From Nocardia asteroides (GTDB lineage: Bacteria > Actinomycetota > Actinomycetes > Mycobacteriales > Mycobacteriaceae), in contig NZ_CP089214.1 in assembly GCF_021183625.1 (NCBI RefSeq), positions 558,001 to 622,000 of the forward strand: DNA of 64,000 bases, written 5' to 3'. This document shows positions 1 to 10,916 of the stretch, one piece after another. The stretch's first letter is position 1. Each line of letters opens with the position of its first letter. A program made the translations under genes and the position numbers. Below the pieces are notes generated by a model that searched no databases, was not told the DNA's origin, and worked only from the letters and a program-made list of their open reading frames with translations.

Positions 1-248
1 GCGCCCCGACCGCGCTCACCTTCAGCGCCACCCAGACCGGGGTGCGCGCAGCCAGCACCGCCACCACCGGCGGTTTGACCAACCCGATCGTCTCGATCGT
101 CGAGAACATCCTGACCTTCTGCACGGTCCTGCTCGCCATGGTGCTGCCGGTACTCATCCCGGTGTTGCTCGCCGGGTTGCTCTACCTCATGTGGCGGGTT
201 ACCCGCCGGTTCAGGCGGCGCCGCGCGGCGGTGGTCGCGGCCGCATAG
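1..248 (+). CDS. DUF4126 family membrane protein, C-terminal fragment
   Basis: The frame is open through the left edge, so only about the last 81 residues are visible. They match the usual end of DUF4126 proteins: a small-residue stretch (RAASTATTGGLTNP), then PIVSIVEN leading into one long hydrophobic helix, and a short arginine-rich tail (RRFRRRR) that should face the cytoplasm. The GTG at 42 is an internal valine, not a start. The family is an integral membrane protein of unknown function. The gene ends 236 bases before the NRPS and shows no link to it. The family call is by recognition of the C-terminal pattern; the N-terminal membrane segments lie outside the window. Confidence 0.7.
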   Translation, partial: APTALTFSATQTGVRAASTATTGGLTNPIVSIVENILTFCTVLLAMVLPVLIPVLLAGLLYLMWRVTRRFRRRRAAVVAAA

Positions 249-484
249 GCCACGCACCCCCGGCCGGGGGTCCGCGTACCGCGCACCGCACGCGAAGACC
301 GAATACGCTGGCGCTCCCGTACTCGAGTCGGTTCTGACCGGAAGTTTCGAACTTCGGCTCCGGGGCTGCTCCCCGAATTCGGTTCCGCGACAGTCGTTCG
401 AGTAGCTTGACCGCTTGCAGGATGGTCGCCGCGGCGTCGGCGGTGGAGTGAAGGAGTTCTTGGTCCGATGGCCTCGGTGTCCCG

Positions 485-3400
485 ATGACCCGTTCCGCTC
501 GTACCCGCCCGGCCCGGAACAGGGTGCCGCGCGCGATCCGGCTGCCGCAGCTGCTCGCCGCGGCTGCCGAGGCGAATCCCGGCGGGGTGGCGGTGGTCGC
601 CGCCGGGGCCGGGGCGAGCACGGAGCGGCTCACCTACGCCGAGCTGGACACGCGGTCGAGCCGGCTGGCCCGCTCGCTCATCGCGCGCGGGGTCGGCCCG
701 GAGGACCTGGTCGTGATCGGCATCCGGCGCTCGGTGGCGTCGGTGCTCGCGGTGTGGGCGGTCGCGAAGACCGGGGCCGGCTTCGTTCCGGTGGATCCGA
801 ACTACCCGCCGGATCGGGTGCGGCACATGCTCACCGACTGCGGCGCCGCGCTCGGGCTCACCGTCTCGGCGGCGCGGCCGGGGCTCACCGACGACATCGG
901 CTGGCTCACCCTGGACGACCCGGCGTTCCTGGCCGAGGTGGCGGGGTACTCGCCGGAGGCGGTCACGCACGGCGATCGGGTGCGGTTGCTGCGGGCCGGG
1001 CACCCGGCGTACGTCATCTACACCTCGGGATCGACCGGGCTGCCGAAGGGCGTGGTGGTGACCCAGGCCGGGCTGGCCGGGTTCTGCGCCGAGCAGCGCG
1101 AGCGGTACCGGGTGGAGCCGGACTCCCGGACGCTGCACTTCGCCTCGCCCTCGTTCGACGCCTCGGTGCTGGAGCTGCTGCTCGCGGTGGGTGGCGGGGC
1201 GACGATGGTGGTCGCCGACCCGGCCGTGTACGGCGGCGACGACCTGGCCCGGCTGCTGCGCCGGGAGCGGGTGACGCACGCCTTCGTCACCCCGGCCGCG
1301 CTGGCGTCGGTGGATCCGACGGGGTTGGACGAGCTGCGCGTGGTGGTCGCCGGGGGCGAAGCGTGCCCGCCGGAGCTGCTGCGCCGCTTGGCCTTCGGCG
1401 GCCGCGAGTTCTACAACGGCTACGGCCCCACCGAGACCACCATCATGACCAATATCAGCGCCCCGCTGCGCCCGGGCGAGGTCGTGACCATCGGCGGGCC
1501 GATCCGCGGGATCACCGAGTTCGTGCTGGACGAGCGGCTCGCGCCGATGCCGGGCGGGGTGGCCGGCGAGCTCTACATCACCGGCGCGCAGCTCGCGCGC
1601 GGGTATCACCGCAGGCCGGGGCTGACCGCGGCCCGCTTCGTGCCGAACCCGTTCGCGGCGGACGGCTCCCGCCTGTACCGGACCGGTGATCTGGTGCGGT
1701 CGCTCCCCGGTGGCGAGCTGCAGTATCTGGGCCGCAACGACTTCCAGGTCAAGATTCGCGGCTTCCGGATCGAGCTGGGTGAGATCGACGCGGTGCTCGC
1801 CGCCGACGAGTCGGTGGATCTGGCGGTCACCGTCGGGCACGAACACGGCGGCGGCACGGTGCTCGTCTCCTACGTGCACGCCGCCGATGGCGCGGTCATC
1901 GATGTCGACGCCCTGACCGAGCGGGCCCGCGCGCACCTGCCCGCGCACATGGTGCCCGCGGCGATCACGGTGCTCGATCGCATTCCGCTGACCCCGGTCG
2001 GCAAGCTGGACCGGGCCGCGCTACCCGCGCCGGTGCTGCGCGCCGCCGCCTACCGCGCCCCCACCACCCGGATGGAGGCGCTGGTCGCGGAGGCCTTCGC
2101 CGAGCTGCTCGCGCTCGAGCGGGCCGGTGCGGACGACGATTTCTTCGCGCTCGGCGGCAATTCGCTGATCGCCACCCGGCTCGCGGCCCGGCTGGGCGCG
2201 CGGCTCGACACCACGGTTCCCGCCCGGCTGGTGTTCGAGGGTTCCACGGTCGCCGGGCTGGCCGGGCGCCTGGCCGAGCTGGACGGCGCCGGGGCGCGGC
2301 CCGCGCTGACCGCGATGCCGCGGCCGGAGCGGATTCCGCTCTCCCCCGCGCAGCAGCGGATGTGGTTCCTGAACCAGTTCGACACCGCCTCGGTGACCGA
2401 CACCATCCCGGTGGCGCTGCGGCTGTGCGGCGCGGTCGACACCGCCGCCGTGGCCGCGGCCTTCGCCGATGTGCTCGACCGGCACGAGGCGCTGCGCACC
2501 GTCTACCCGGACGGTCGGCAGGTGGTCCGGCAGCTCGCGGTCGACCTGACTCCGCGCCCGGTGGAGCCCGCGGAGCTGCCCGAGCGGTTGGTGGCACTCA
2601 TGGGCGCGGGCTTCGACGTCACCACCGAGGTGCCGCTGCGCGCCGCGCTCTACGAGCTGGGTCCGGAGGAGTTCGTCTTCGCGCTGGTCCTGCACCACAT
2701 CGCCGCCGACGGCGCCTCCATCGCCCCGCTGGTCCGCGACCTCAGCACCGCCTACCTCGCCCGCGCCACCGGCCGCGAACCCGCTTGGACCCCGCTGCCG
2801 GTCCAGTACGCCGACTACACCCTCTGGCAACGCGAACTCCTCGGCGCCGAGACCGACCCCGACTCCCTGGCCGCCGCCCAGCTCACCTACTGGCAGCACG
2901 CCCTGCGCGGCATCCCCGCCCGCCTCGACCTGCCCGCCGACCACCCCCGCCCCACCGTCGCCACCGGCCGCGGCGCCCGCCACACCTTCACCATCCCCGC
3001 CGCCACCTACCGCGCCGTCGAAGAACTCGCCCGCCGCCACAACGCCTCGGCCTTCATGGTCACCCACGCCGCCTTCGCCGTCCTGCTCGCCCGGCTCACC
3101 GGCACCCGCGACATCACCGTCGGCACCCCCGTCGCCGGCCGCGGCGAAGCCGCGCTCGACGACCTGGTCGGCATGTTCGTCAACACCCTGGTCCTGCGCA
3201 CCCCCATCGACCCCGCCGAACCCTTCACCGACCTGCTCACCCGGGTCCGCGAAACCGACCTCGCCGCCTTCGCCAACGCCGAGCTGCCCTTCGAGCGCCT
3301 GGTCGAGGTCATCGACCCCGAACGCTCCGCCGCCCACCACCCCCTGTTCACCGTCGCCCTGTTCTTCCAGAACCTCGACCCCGTCGCCCTGGAACTCCCC

Positions 3401-6400
3401 GGCCTCACCGTGGCCGGGCTCGACGTCGACGGCGTCCGCGCCCGCTTCGACCTCCAGCTCACGATCACCCCGCGCGGCACCGATGCGGGCGCCGAATTCA
3501 CCTATGCCGCTGATCTGTTCGAGCCGGCGACCGTCGCGGGCTTCGCCGACCGGCTGCTGCGGGTACTGGATGCGCTGATCGCCCGGCCGGAGACGCCGGT
3601 CGGCGACATCCCGCTGCTGACCGCCGACGAACGATCCGCGGTACCGCGCTCGGGCCCCGCCCTCGAACTCCCCGCCGGACAGCTGCTGGACGGGTACCGG
3701 CGTGCCGTCACCGCCCGGCCGGACGCGATCGCGGTCGTCTTCGAGGATCGCACCCTGACCTACGCCGAGTTCGACGCCGCCGTCAACCGGCTCGCCCGGC
3801 TCCTCGTCGCGCGCGGCGCCGGACCGGAAAAGGTTGTCGCGCTGTCGATCCGGCGCTCCCCGGAGCTGGTGATCGCCATCTACGCGGTACTCACCGCGGG
3901 CGCCGCCTACCTGCCGCTGGACCCCGAGCACCCGGCCGAGCGGATCGGCTACGTGCTCGACACCGCCCGCCCGCTCTGCCTCCTCACCACCGGCGCCGAT
4001 CGGGTGCCGGTACCGGACGGGCTGCCGGTGCTGGAGCTGGACCGCATCGACCGCACCCACTACCCGGCGGGACCGCTCGACCGGCTGGGGCCGCACCCCG
4101 AACACCCGGCGTACATCCTGTTCACCTCCGGCTCCACCGGCCGGCCGAAGGGCGTCGCGGTGCCGCACCGCGCCATCCGGCAGCAGCTCTCCTGGATGCT
4201 GACCCGCTACCCGCTGCACCCGGGCGACCGCTACCTGCAGAAGACCGCCACCACGTTCGACGTCTCGCTCTGGGGCTGGCTGCTCCCGCTCGCCGCTGGC
4301 GCGCGCCTGGTGCTCGCCACCCCGGACGGGCACCGCGACCCGCGCTACCTGCTCGACACCATCGCCGCCAACGGCATCACGCACACCGACTTCGTGCCGT
4401 CCATGCTCACCGCCTTCGCCGCCGCGGCCGACCCCGCGACGGCCGGGCCGACGACGCTGCGCCAGGTGTTCGTGATCGGCGAGGCGCTGCCGCCGGAGAC
4501 GGTGGCGGCGACCGCCGCCGCGCTCCCCGCCGAGATCCAGAACCTGTACGGCCCCACCGAGGCCGCGGTCTCGATCACCGGCTGGACCGCGCGGCCCGGC
4601 GCGCCGACGGTGCCGATCGGCACCCCGCAGGGCGGCAGCCGGGTGTCGGTGCTGGACGAGCGGCTGCACCCGGTCCCGGACGGCGTGGTCGGCGAGCTCT
4701 ACCTGGCGGGCGGCCAGCTGGCCCGCGGCTACGTGGCCCGCCCCGACCTCACCGCCGACCGCTTCGTCGCCGACCCGTTCGGCCCGGCCGGTTCCCGCAT
4801 GTACCGCACCGGCGACCTGGTGCGCTGGACCCGCGACGGCGCCGAACCGGTGCTCGAGTACCGGGGCCGGGCCGACTTCCAGGTGAAGTTCCGCGGCCTG
4901 CGCATCGAACTCGGCGAGATCGAGGCCGCGCTGCTGGCCGCGCCCGAGGTGGTGCAGGCGGCGGTGCTTCCGGTGCCGGTCGCGGGCGAGGATCAGCTGG
5001 TCGGCTACGTGGTCGCCGCCGCGGGCGCGCACCCCGACCCGGCCGCGCTGCGCGCCGGGCTCGCCGAGCGGCTGCCCGGCTACATGGTGCCCGCCGCCGT
5101 GCTCGTTCTCGCGGCGCTGCCGCTCAACAGCTCCGGCAAGCTGGACCGCGGGGCGCTGCCGGTCCCCGAGTTCACCGCGCGCGCCTTCACCCCGCCGAGC
5201 GGACCGGTGGAGGAGCTGGTCGCCGCCGCCTACGCGGAGGTGCTGCACGGCGCCAGGATCGGCCGCGACGACGACTTCTTCGCGCTCGGCGGCAACTCGC
5301 TGGCGGCCATGCGGGTGGCGGGGCGGATCGGCGCGGCGCTGCGGCGCCGGGTGCCGGTGGCGCTGCTCTTCGAGCTGCCGGTGGTCTCCGCGCTCGCGGC
5401 CAGGCTGGCCGTCGGCGGCGGGCGCCCCGCGCTCACCGCGAGCCCGCGCCCGGAGCGGATCCCGCTCTCCCCCGCGCAGCAGCGCATGTGGTTCCTCAAC
5501 CGGTTCGACCCCGGCTCCACCGCCTACAACCTGCCGATCGCGGTGCGCTTCCGCGGCGACCTCGACGTCACCGCGCTGCGCGCCGCGCTCGCCGACCTGG
5601 TCGCCAGGCACGAAACGCTGCGCACCGTCTACCCGGAGACCGCGCAGGGGCCGGTGCAGACCGTGCTTCCCGCGGCCGTCGCGGTCCCCGACGTCGAGCT
5701 GCTCACCGTCGCCCCGGACGCGGTGGCCGATGCCGTGGCCGAGGTACTCGGCACGGTCTTCGACATCACCACCGAGGTACCGGTGCGGATGGCGGTGCTC
5801 GCGGCGGGCGGCGAGCACGTGCTGGCCGTCGTCGTGCACCACATCGCCGCCGACCGCTTCTCGCTCGGCCCGCTCACCCGCGACCTGGTGACCGCCTACC
5901 TCGCCAGGACCGGCGGCGCCGCACCCGCCCGGCCGCCACTGCCGGTGCAGTACGCCGACTACAGCCTGTGGCAGCGGGCGCTGCTCGGCAGCGAGGGCGA
6001 CCCGGACGCCGCCGTCACCCGCCAGCTCGCCTTCTGGCGCACCGAGCTCGCCGGGCTGCCCGACCAGCTCGAGCTGCCCGCCGACCGCCCGCGCCCCGCC
6101 GTGCAGTCGCTCGCGGGCGGCACCGTCCCGGTACGCGTCGACGCCGCGACGCACCGCGCGCTGGCCGAGCTCGCCGCGGCGGGCGGCGCCACGCTCTTCA
6201 TGCTGGTGCACACCGCGCTCGCGGTCTGGGCAGGCCGGGTGGCGGGCACCGACGACCTGGCCGTCGGCACCCCGGTCGCGGGCCGCGACGACGCCGCGCT
6301 CGACGACCTGATCGGCATGTTCGTCAACACCCTGGTCTTCCGCACCCGGCTGGAGCACGGACAGCCCTTCACCGAGCTGCTGAACCGGCAGCGCGACACC

Positions 6401-9364
6401 GACATCCGGGTCTTCGCGAACGCCGACGTGCCGTTCGAGCGGCTGGTCGAGGTGCTGAACCCGGCGCGCTCCACCGCCAGGCACCCGCTGTTCCAGCTCG
6501 GCCTCTCCTTCCAGAACCTCACCCCCGCCGTGCTGGAGCTGCCTGGCGTCACCGTCTCCTCGCTCGCCGTCGACACCGCCGTCTCCCAGTTCGACCTGCA
6601 CTGGATCATCGCCGACGGCTACGACGCCACCGGCGAGCCGACGGGCATCGACGGCGTCCTCACCTACGCCACCGCGCTCTTCGACGAGGCGACCGCGCGC
6701 TGGTTCGCCGACGGCTTCACCCGCCTCCTGCGGGCCGTCGCCGCCGCACCGCACACCCCCGTCGGCGACCTGCCGCTGCTCGAGCCACACGAGCGGCACC
6801 GCCTGCTCGTGACGCGCAATGCCACCGCCCGCCCGCTCGACGCCGCGAGCACACTCGCCGACCTGCTCGACATCGGCGACCCGGAGGCCACCGCACTCGT
6901 CGGCCCGGACGGAACGGTGGTCGACTACCGCACGCTCGGCGCCCGGGTCGCGCGGCTGGCCAGGCACCTGATCGCGCTCGGCGTCGGCCCGGAGCGGCGG
7001 GTCGCGCTGGCGCTGCCGCGCGGCATCGACCTGGTGGTCGCCGTGTACGCGGTCACCGCGGCGGGCGGCGCCTACGTACCGCTCGACCCCGGCCAGCCCC
7101 TGCGCCGCGCCGAGCACGTGCTCGACCTGGCCGCGCCGGTCTGCGTGCTCACCGATCGCGACACCGGCTTCCGCTCCGGCGCGGCGCCGGTCGTGCTCAT
7201 CGACGACCTCGACCTCACCGGCTACCCCGCCACGCCGGTGCGCGACGCCGAGCGGCGTGCCCCGCTGCGCCCGGCGAACACCGCCTACGTCATCTTCACC
7301 TCCGGCTCCACCGGGCTGCCGAAGGGCGTCGCGGTGCCGCACGCCGCGATCGTCAACCAGATGCTCTGGAAACGAACGGAATTCGGGCTGCTCCCGGACG
7401 ACGTCGTGCTGCTGAAGACCGTCGCGACCTTCGACCTCTCGGTCTGGGAGTTCTTCTCGGCGACGGCCTGCGGCGGCACCCTGGTGATCGCCGAGCCGGA
7501 GGGGCACCGCGACCCGGCCTACCTGCTCGAGCTCATGGCGCGGGAACGGGTCACCACCCTGCACGCGGTGCCGTCGGTGCTGGAGGCGCTGCTCGCCGCG
7601 GCCGACGGGGCACTGCCCCCGTCGCTGCGCCGGGTGCTCGCCATCGGCGAGGCGCTGCCGCCGGCGACGGCCACGCGCTTCCGGCGGGCGAACTACGCCG
7701 AGCTGTACAACCTGTACGGCCCCACCGAGGCCGCGGTCTCCGTCACCGCCCAGCGGGTGACCGACACCGGCCGCGGCACCGTCGGCATCGGCGGGCCGGA
7801 GTGGAACTGCCGGGTCTACGTGCTGGACCGGCGGCTCCGCCCGGTCCCCGCCGGGGTGCCCGGTGAGCTGTACCTCGCGGGCGCGCAGCTGGCCCGCGGG
7901 TACGTGGCCCGCCCGCAGCTCACCGCGGACCGCTTCGTCGCCGACCCGTTCGGCGCATCCGGCACCCGCATGTACCGCACCGGCGACCTGGTCGCCTGGG
8001 CGCGCTCCGGCGACGGCCTGGAGTACCTCGGCCGCACCGACTTCCAGGTGCAGCTGCGCGGCTTCCGGATCGAGCTCGGCGAGGTCGAGACCGCGCTGGC
8101 CGGGCACCCCGCGGTCGCGCGGGCCGTCGCGCTGGTGCGCGCGCCCGACCGGCTCGTCGCCTACGTGGTGCCCGCCGCGGGCGCCGCCGTCGAGCCCGCC
8201 GAGCTGCGCGACCACCTCGCGGCGCGGCTGCCCTCGTACATGGTGCCCGCCGCGGTGGTGCCGCTGGACCGCCTCCCGCTCACCGTCAACGGCAAGCTGG
8301 ATCGCGCCGCGCTCCCCGACCCGGTGTTCGCCGCGCTCGAATACCGCGCTCCCCGCACCGAAGTGGAGCGGCTGGTGTGCTCGGCCTTCGCCGCCGCCCT
8401 CGAGCTCGAGCGGGTCGGGCTGGACGACAACTTCTTCGAACGCGGCGGCACCTCACTGCGCGCCGTCTCCCTGGCCGGGCGCCTGGGACAACTGCTCGAC
8501 CAGCCGGTGCCGGTGGCCTGGCTCTTCTCCGCCCCGACGCCCGCGGGGATGGCCGAGCGCGCCGGAGCGGGCGAGCCGCACCTCGACGCCGCCTTCGACC
8601 TGCTGCTCCCGCTGCGCCCGGCGGGCTCCGCCGAGCCGCTGTTCTGTTTCGCACCGGCGGGCGGCGTCGCGTGGTCCTTCGCCGGACTCGCCGCGCACCT
8701 GGATCGGGAGCGGCCGCTGTACGGGCTGCAGTCGCCCGCGCTCACCGGCGCCGCGCTGCCGGAGTCGCTGGCGGCGTGGGCCCGGCTCTGCGTGCGCGAG
8801 ATCAGGGCCGTGCAGCCCGGCGGGCCGTACCACCTGCTCGGCTGGTCGCTGGGCGGCGTGCTCGCGCACGCCGTCGCCGTCGAGCTGCGGCGCGCGGACG
8901 CGGCGGTGGCGCTGCTCGGCATGCTGGACAGCTCGCTCGAGGTGCCCGCCGACCGCTCCGGCGCCCTCGCGCTCGCCGACCTGTTCGGCGGGCTGCTCGA
9001 CCCGGGCGAAGCGGCCGCGGACTCCGCCGACCTCGCCGCACGGCTGGAGGGGCTGCCCGAGCCCTTCCCCTCGCTCGGCGCGGCCAGGCTCAGGCACATC
9101 GTCGACGCGGGGCTGCGCTCGCTCGACCTGATCGCCGCCTACCGGCCGGACCCCTTCGACGGCGACCTGGTCTACTTCACCGCCGCCGCGCACGACCCCG
9201 CCGAATCCAGGGGCGCCGACAGCTGGAGCGCCGCGGTCACCGGAACCGTGCACAACCACCCGCTCCCGGTCGACCACTGGCACATGACCGCGGCCGAGGT
9301 GCTCCCGGTGATCGCCGAGACGCTCGCCCTCGACCGCGCCCCGGTGGGCGTCACCGCGTCCTGA
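485..9364 (+). CDS. non-ribosomal peptide synthetase, three modules (A-T-C-A-T-C-A-T-TE)
   Basis: A 2,959-residue cytoplasmic synthetase. Domain order by motif: A1 ([11 protein letters not shown] near residue 178), T1 (FFALGGNSL near 557), C1 (HHIAADG near 738), A2 ([10 protein letters not shown] near 1213), T2 (near 1603), C2 (HHIAADR near 1785), A3 (near 2269), T3 (FFERGGTSL near 2652), thioesterase (GWSLGG near 2788, later DHWHM). The protein begins directly with an A domain and ends with TE, so the predicted product is a tripeptide released by hydrolysis or cyclisation. There are no epimerisation, methylation or reductase domains. Eight-residue pocket readings by eye are A1 D-A-L-A-V-A-G-I-M, A2 D-V-W-S-F-I-L-V-S and A3 D-L-W-S-L-I-L-V-S; I do not recognise a certain substrate for any. 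A2 and A3 are so alike that they probably load the same or related residues. No MbtH-like gene is in the window. C2 has Arg in place of the usual Gly after HHxxxD. Confidence 0.96.
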   Translation: MTRSARTRPARNRVPRAIRLPQLLAAAAEANPGGVAVVAAGAGASTERLTYAELDTRSSRLARSLIARGVGPEDLVVIGIRRSVASVLAVWAVAKTGAGFVPVDPNYPPDRVRHMLTDCGAALGLTVSAARPGLTDDIGWLTLDDPAFLAEVAGYSPEAVTHGDRVRLLRAGHPAYVIYTSGSTGLPKGVVVTQAGLAGFCAEQRERYRVEPDSRTLHFASPSFDASVLELLLAVGGGATMVVADPAVYGGDDLARLLRRERVTHAFVTPAALASVDPTGLDELRVVVAGGEACPPELLRRLAFGGREFYNGYGPTETTIMTNISAPLRPGEVVTIGGPIRGITEFVLDERLAPMPGGVAGELYITGAQLARGYHRRPGLTAARFVPNPFAADGSRLYRTGDLVRSLPGGELQYLGRNDFQVKIRGFRIELGEIDAVLAADESVDLAVTVGHEHGGGTVLVSYVHAADGAVIDVDALTERARAHLPAHMVPAAITVLDRIPLTPVGKLDRAALPAPVLRAAAYRAPTTRMEALVAEAFAELLALERAGADDDFFALGGNSLIATRLAARLGARLDTTVPARLVFEGSTVAGLAGRLAELDGAGARPALTAMPRPERIPLSPAQQRMWFLNQFDTASVTDTIPVALRLCGAVDTAAVAAAFADVLDRHEALRTVYPDGRQVVRQLAVDLTPRPVEPAELPERLVALMGAGFDVTTEVPLRAALYELGPEEFVFALVLHHIAADGASIAPLVRDLSTAYLARATGREPAWTPLPVQYADYTLWQRELLGAETDPDSLAAAQLTYWQHALRGIPARLDLPADHPRPTVATGRGARHTFTIPAATYRAVEELARRHNASAFMVTHAAFAVLLARLTGTRDITVGTPVAGRGEAALDDLVGMFVNTLVLRTPIDPAEPFTDLLTRVRETDLAAFANAELPFERLVEVIDPERSAAHHPLFTVALFFQNLDPVALELPGLTVAGLDVDGVRARFDLQLTITPRGTDAGAEFTYAADLFEPATVAGFADRLLRVLDALIARPETPVGDIPLLTADERSAVPRSGPALELPAGQLLDGYRRAVTARPDAIAVVFEDRTLTYAEFDAAVNRLARLLVARGAGPEKVVALSIRRSPELVIAIYAVLTAGAAYLPLDPEHPAERIGYVLDTARPLCLLTTGADRVPVPDGLPVLELDRIDRTHYPAGPLDRLGPHPEHPAYILFTSGSTGRPKGVAVPHRAIRQQLSWMLTRYPLHPGDRYLQKTATTFDVSLWGWLLPLAAGARLVLATPDGHRDPRYLLDTIAANGITHTDFVPSMLTAFAAAADPATAGPTTLRQVFVIGEALPPETVAATAAALPAEIQNLYGPTEAAVSITGWTARPGAPTVPIGTPQGGSRVSVLDERLHPVPDGVVGELYLAGGQLARGYVARPDLTADRFVADPFGPAGSRMYRTGDLVRWTRDGAEPVLEYRGRADFQVKFRGLRIELGEIEAALLAAPEVVQAAVLPVPVAGEDQLVGYVVAAAGAHPDPAALRAGLAERLPGYMVPAAVLVLAALPLNSSGKLDRGALPVPEFTARAFTPPSGPVEELVAAAYAEVLHGARIGRDDDFFALGGNSLAAMRVAGRIGAALRRRVPVALLFELPVVSALAARLAVGGGRPALTASPRPERIPLSPAQQRMWFLNRFDPGSTAYNLPIAVRFRGDLDVTALRAALADLVARHETLRTVYPETAQGPVQTVLPAAVAVPDVELLTVAPDAVADAVAEVLGTVFDITTEVPVRMAVLAAGGEHVLAVVVHHIAADRFSLGPLTRDLVTAYLARTGGAAPARPPLPVQYADYSLWQRALLGSEGDPDAAVTRQLAFWRTELAGLPDQLELPADRPRPAVQSLAGGTVPVRVDAATHRALAELAAAGGATLFMLVHTALAVWAGRVAGTDDLAVGTPVAGRDDAALDDLIGMFVNTLVFRTRLEHGQPFTELLNRQRDTDIRVFANADVPFERLVEVLNPARSTARHPLFQLGLSFQNLTPAVLELPGVTVSSLAVDTAVSQFDLHWIIADGYDATGEPTGIDGVLTYATALFDEATARWFADGFTRLLRAVAAAPHTPVGDLPLLEPHERHRLLVTRNATARPLDAASTLADLLDIGDPEATALVGPDGTVVDYRTLGARVARLARHLIALGVGPERRVALALPRGIDLVVAVYAVTAAGGAYVPLDPGQPLRRAEHVLDLAAPVCVLTDRDTGFRSGAAPVVLIDDLDLTGYPATPVRDAERRAPLRPANTAYVIFTSGSTGLPKGVAVPHAAIVNQMLWKRTEFGLLPDDVVLLKTVATFDLSVWEFFSATACGGTLVIAEPEGHRDPAYLLELMARERVTTLHAVPSVLEALLAAADGALPPSLRRVLAIGEALPPATATRFRRANYAELYNLYGPTEAAVSVTAQRVTDTGRGTVGIGGPEWNCRVYVLDRRLRPVPAGVPGELYLAGAQLARGYVARPQLTADRFVADPFGASGTRMYRTGDLVAWARSGDGLEYLGRTDFQVQLRGFRIELGEVETALAGHPAVARAVALVRAPDRLVAYVVPAAGAAVEPAELRDHLAARLPSYMVPAAVVPLDRLPLTVNGKLDRAALPDPVFAALEYRAPRTEVERLVCSAFAAALELERVGLDDNFFERGGTSLRAVSLAGRLGQLLDQPVPVAWLFSAPTPAGMAERAGAGEPHLDAAFDLLLPLRPAGSAEPLFCFAPAGGVAWSFAGLAAHLDRERPLYGLQSPALTGAALPESLAAWARLCVREIRAVQPGGPYHLLGWSLGGVLAHAVAVELRRADAAVALLGMLDSSLEVPADRSGALALADLFGGLLDPGEAAADSADLAARLEGLPEPFPSLGAARLRHIVDAGLRSLDLIAAYRPDPFDGDLVYFTAAAHDPAESRGADSWSAAVTGTVHNHPLPVDHWHMTAAEVLPVIAETLALDRAPVGVTAS

Positions 9365-9464
9365 AGCCGGGGCTCAGGGCCCGGTCGAACCGGCAAATTC
9401 GCCATTCACCCCCGGCCCTGTACCGTCGCTGAGGACATCGCGGGCGAGAGAGTGTGGAGGGTGC

Positions 9465-10436
9465 GTGGGCGAGTCGATGACCTGGGTGCAGGCTTTGGTA
9501 CTCGGGCTGGTGCAGGGGCTCACGGAGTTCCTGCCGGTCTCCTCGTCGGGGCATCTGCGGATCGTCTCGTCGGTCTTCTTCGGCGCGGACGCGGGCGCCT
9601 CCTTCACCGCCGTCACCCAGCTCGGCACCGAGGCCGCGGTGCTCGTCTACTTCGGCAAGGACATCGCGCGGATCATCGTGGCCTGGTTCGCCGGGGTCGG
9701 CGCACGGCTGCGCGGCAAGCGCGAGCCGGCCGAGCAGACGGTGCCGATCACCGACCAGGTGACCACGAAGCTCCCCGTCTACAACCCGAGCGACCCCGCG
9801 ACCATGAAGCTCCCGGTGCTCACCGCCGCCGCCGACGCGCAGCGCGACCTCGACTACCGGATGGGCTGGTACGTCATCATCGGCACCATCCCGATCGGGC
9901 TGCTCGGCTTCCTCTTCAAGGACGAGATCCGCACCGGCGCCAGGAACCTGTGGCTGGTCGCGATCATGCTCATCGTCTTCGCGCTGGTGATCGCCGCCGG
10001 TGAGCACTTCGGGCGCAAGGAGCGGCCGCTCGCGCAGCTCAGCACCAGGGACGGCATCGTCATGGGGCTGGCCCAGTGCCTCGCGCTCGTCCCCGGCGTC
10101 TCCCGCTCCGGCGCCACCGCCACCGCGGGGCTCTTCCTCGGCCTGGAGCGCGCCGCCGCCGTCCGCTTCTCCTTCCTGCTCGCCATCCCCGCGGTCACCG
10201 CCTCCGGGCTGTTCAGCCTCCCGGACGCCTTCGAACCGGCGGGCGAGGGGCTCAACGCCTCCGGCACCCAGCTGCTCGTCGCCACGATCCTGGCCTTCTT
10301 CGTCGGCTACGCCTCGATCGCCTGGCTGCTCAAGTTCGTCGCCGACCACTCGTTCTACTGGTTCGTCGGCTACCGCGTCATCCTCGGCTTCGTCCTCATC
10401 GGATTGCTCGCCACCGGGGTCGTCGCCGCCACCTGA
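9465..10436 (+). CDS. uppP: undecaprenyl-diphosphate phosphatase
   Basis: Integral membrane enzyme that dephosphorylates undecaprenyl pyrophosphate so that the lipid carrier of peptidoglycan and arabinogalactan synthesis is recycled; it also confers bacitracin tolerance. The N-terminus carries the family signature [18 protein letters not shown] with its catalytic glutamates and serines, and the second signature PGVSRSGAT is near residue 210. At 323 residues it is longer than the usual 265-290 because of a hydrophilic insertion at about residues 84-125, as seen in many corynebacterial relatives. The GTG at 9465 was chosen because GGAGG lies just upstream (9456-9460); an in-frame ATG at 9477 is the alternative. 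It follows the NRPS by 100 bases in the same direction, which may be co-transcription or coincidence. Confidence 0.95.
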   Translation: MGESMTWVQALVLGLVQGLTEFLPVSSSGHLRIVSSVFFGADAGASFTAVTQLGTEAAVLVYFGKDIARIIVAWFAGVGARLRGKREPAEQTVPITDQVTTKLPVYNPSDPATMKLPVLTAAADAQRDLDYRMGWYVIIGTIPIGLLGFLFKDEIRTGARNLWLVAIMLIVFALVIAAGEHFGRKERPLAQLSTRDGIVMGLAQCLALVPGVSRSGATATAGLFLGLERAAAVRFSFLLAIPAVTASGLFSLPDAFEPAGEGLNASGTQLLVATILAFFVGYASIAWLLKFVADHSFYWFVGYRVILGFVLIGLLATGVVAAT

Positions 10437-10477
10437 GCCCCCACCGGTAGCCTCGCGCCGAGCGGAGGAGGTCCGGG

Positions 10478-10870
10478 GTGGTCGCGAGCATCGCCATGGG
10501 CGTATTCCAGATCGCGGTGGTGATCGCGGCGCTCCGGGCACGCGGGAACGCGGTCGGGTGGTACACCCTCGCCGCCCTCGGGCTCACCCTGGGCACGCTG
10601 CCGCTGTTCCTGATCGTGACCCCGATAGCGCTCGGCTTCACCGCGCCGCTGGTCGCCTACCCGCTGCTGATCGTCGCGGACGCGCTGCTGGTGCTCTTCG
10701 CGCTGACCTTCATGGACGTCGGCGACAACGGGCCGCTGGTCCCGCTGCTCACCGAGCGCGAGGCGGCAGGCGAGCGGGGCCGTCGGCTCGGCCGGATCGG
10801 CTTCCGCGCCGGTATCGCCTATGTCGCCGTCCTGGTGGCGCTGATCGTCTGGACCGTCGGCACCCGCTAG
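10478..10870 (+). CDS. small integral membrane protein, unknown function
   Basis: A 130-residue protein with about four hydrophobic segments (roughly residues 3-20, 29-48, 52-75 and 108-127) and one charged loop (EREAAGERGRRLGR) before the last helix. I do not recognise a family with confidence. It starts at GTG with a strong GGAGGAGG ribosome site about 10 bases upstream and lies 41 bases after uppP, so it is probably in the same transcript. It is followed at once by a strong hairpin terminator. Confidence 0.75.
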   Translation: MVASIAMGVFQIAVVIAALRARGNAVGWYTLAALGLTLGTLPLFLIVTPIALGFTAPLVAYPLLIVADALLVLFALTFMDVGDNGPLVPLLTEREAAGERGRRLGRIGFRAGIAYVAVLVALIVWTVGTR

Positions 10871-10874
10871 CGAC

Positions 10875-10916
10875 AACGAATCCCGCTCCCCCACAGCGGA
10901 GGGAGCGGGATTCGTT
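10875..10916. terminator. bidirectional hairpin terminator
   Basis: A perfect 16-base stem (AACGAATCCCGCTCCC at 10875-10890 and its complement at 10901-10916) with a 10-base loop lies exactly between the convergent stop codons at 10870 and 10918. Its flanks are not T-rich, but the outer stem is A/T-containing (AACGAA/TTCGTT), so either strand would give a short U stretch at the stem foot. Confidence 0.85.

Noticed and set aside
2021..8215. A 2,064-codon open frame on the minus strand opposite the NRPS
   Set aside because: It is a shadow of high-GC codon bias in the synthetase gene; the translation is low-complexity (Arg, Gly, Gln, Val, Asp) with no domain motif.
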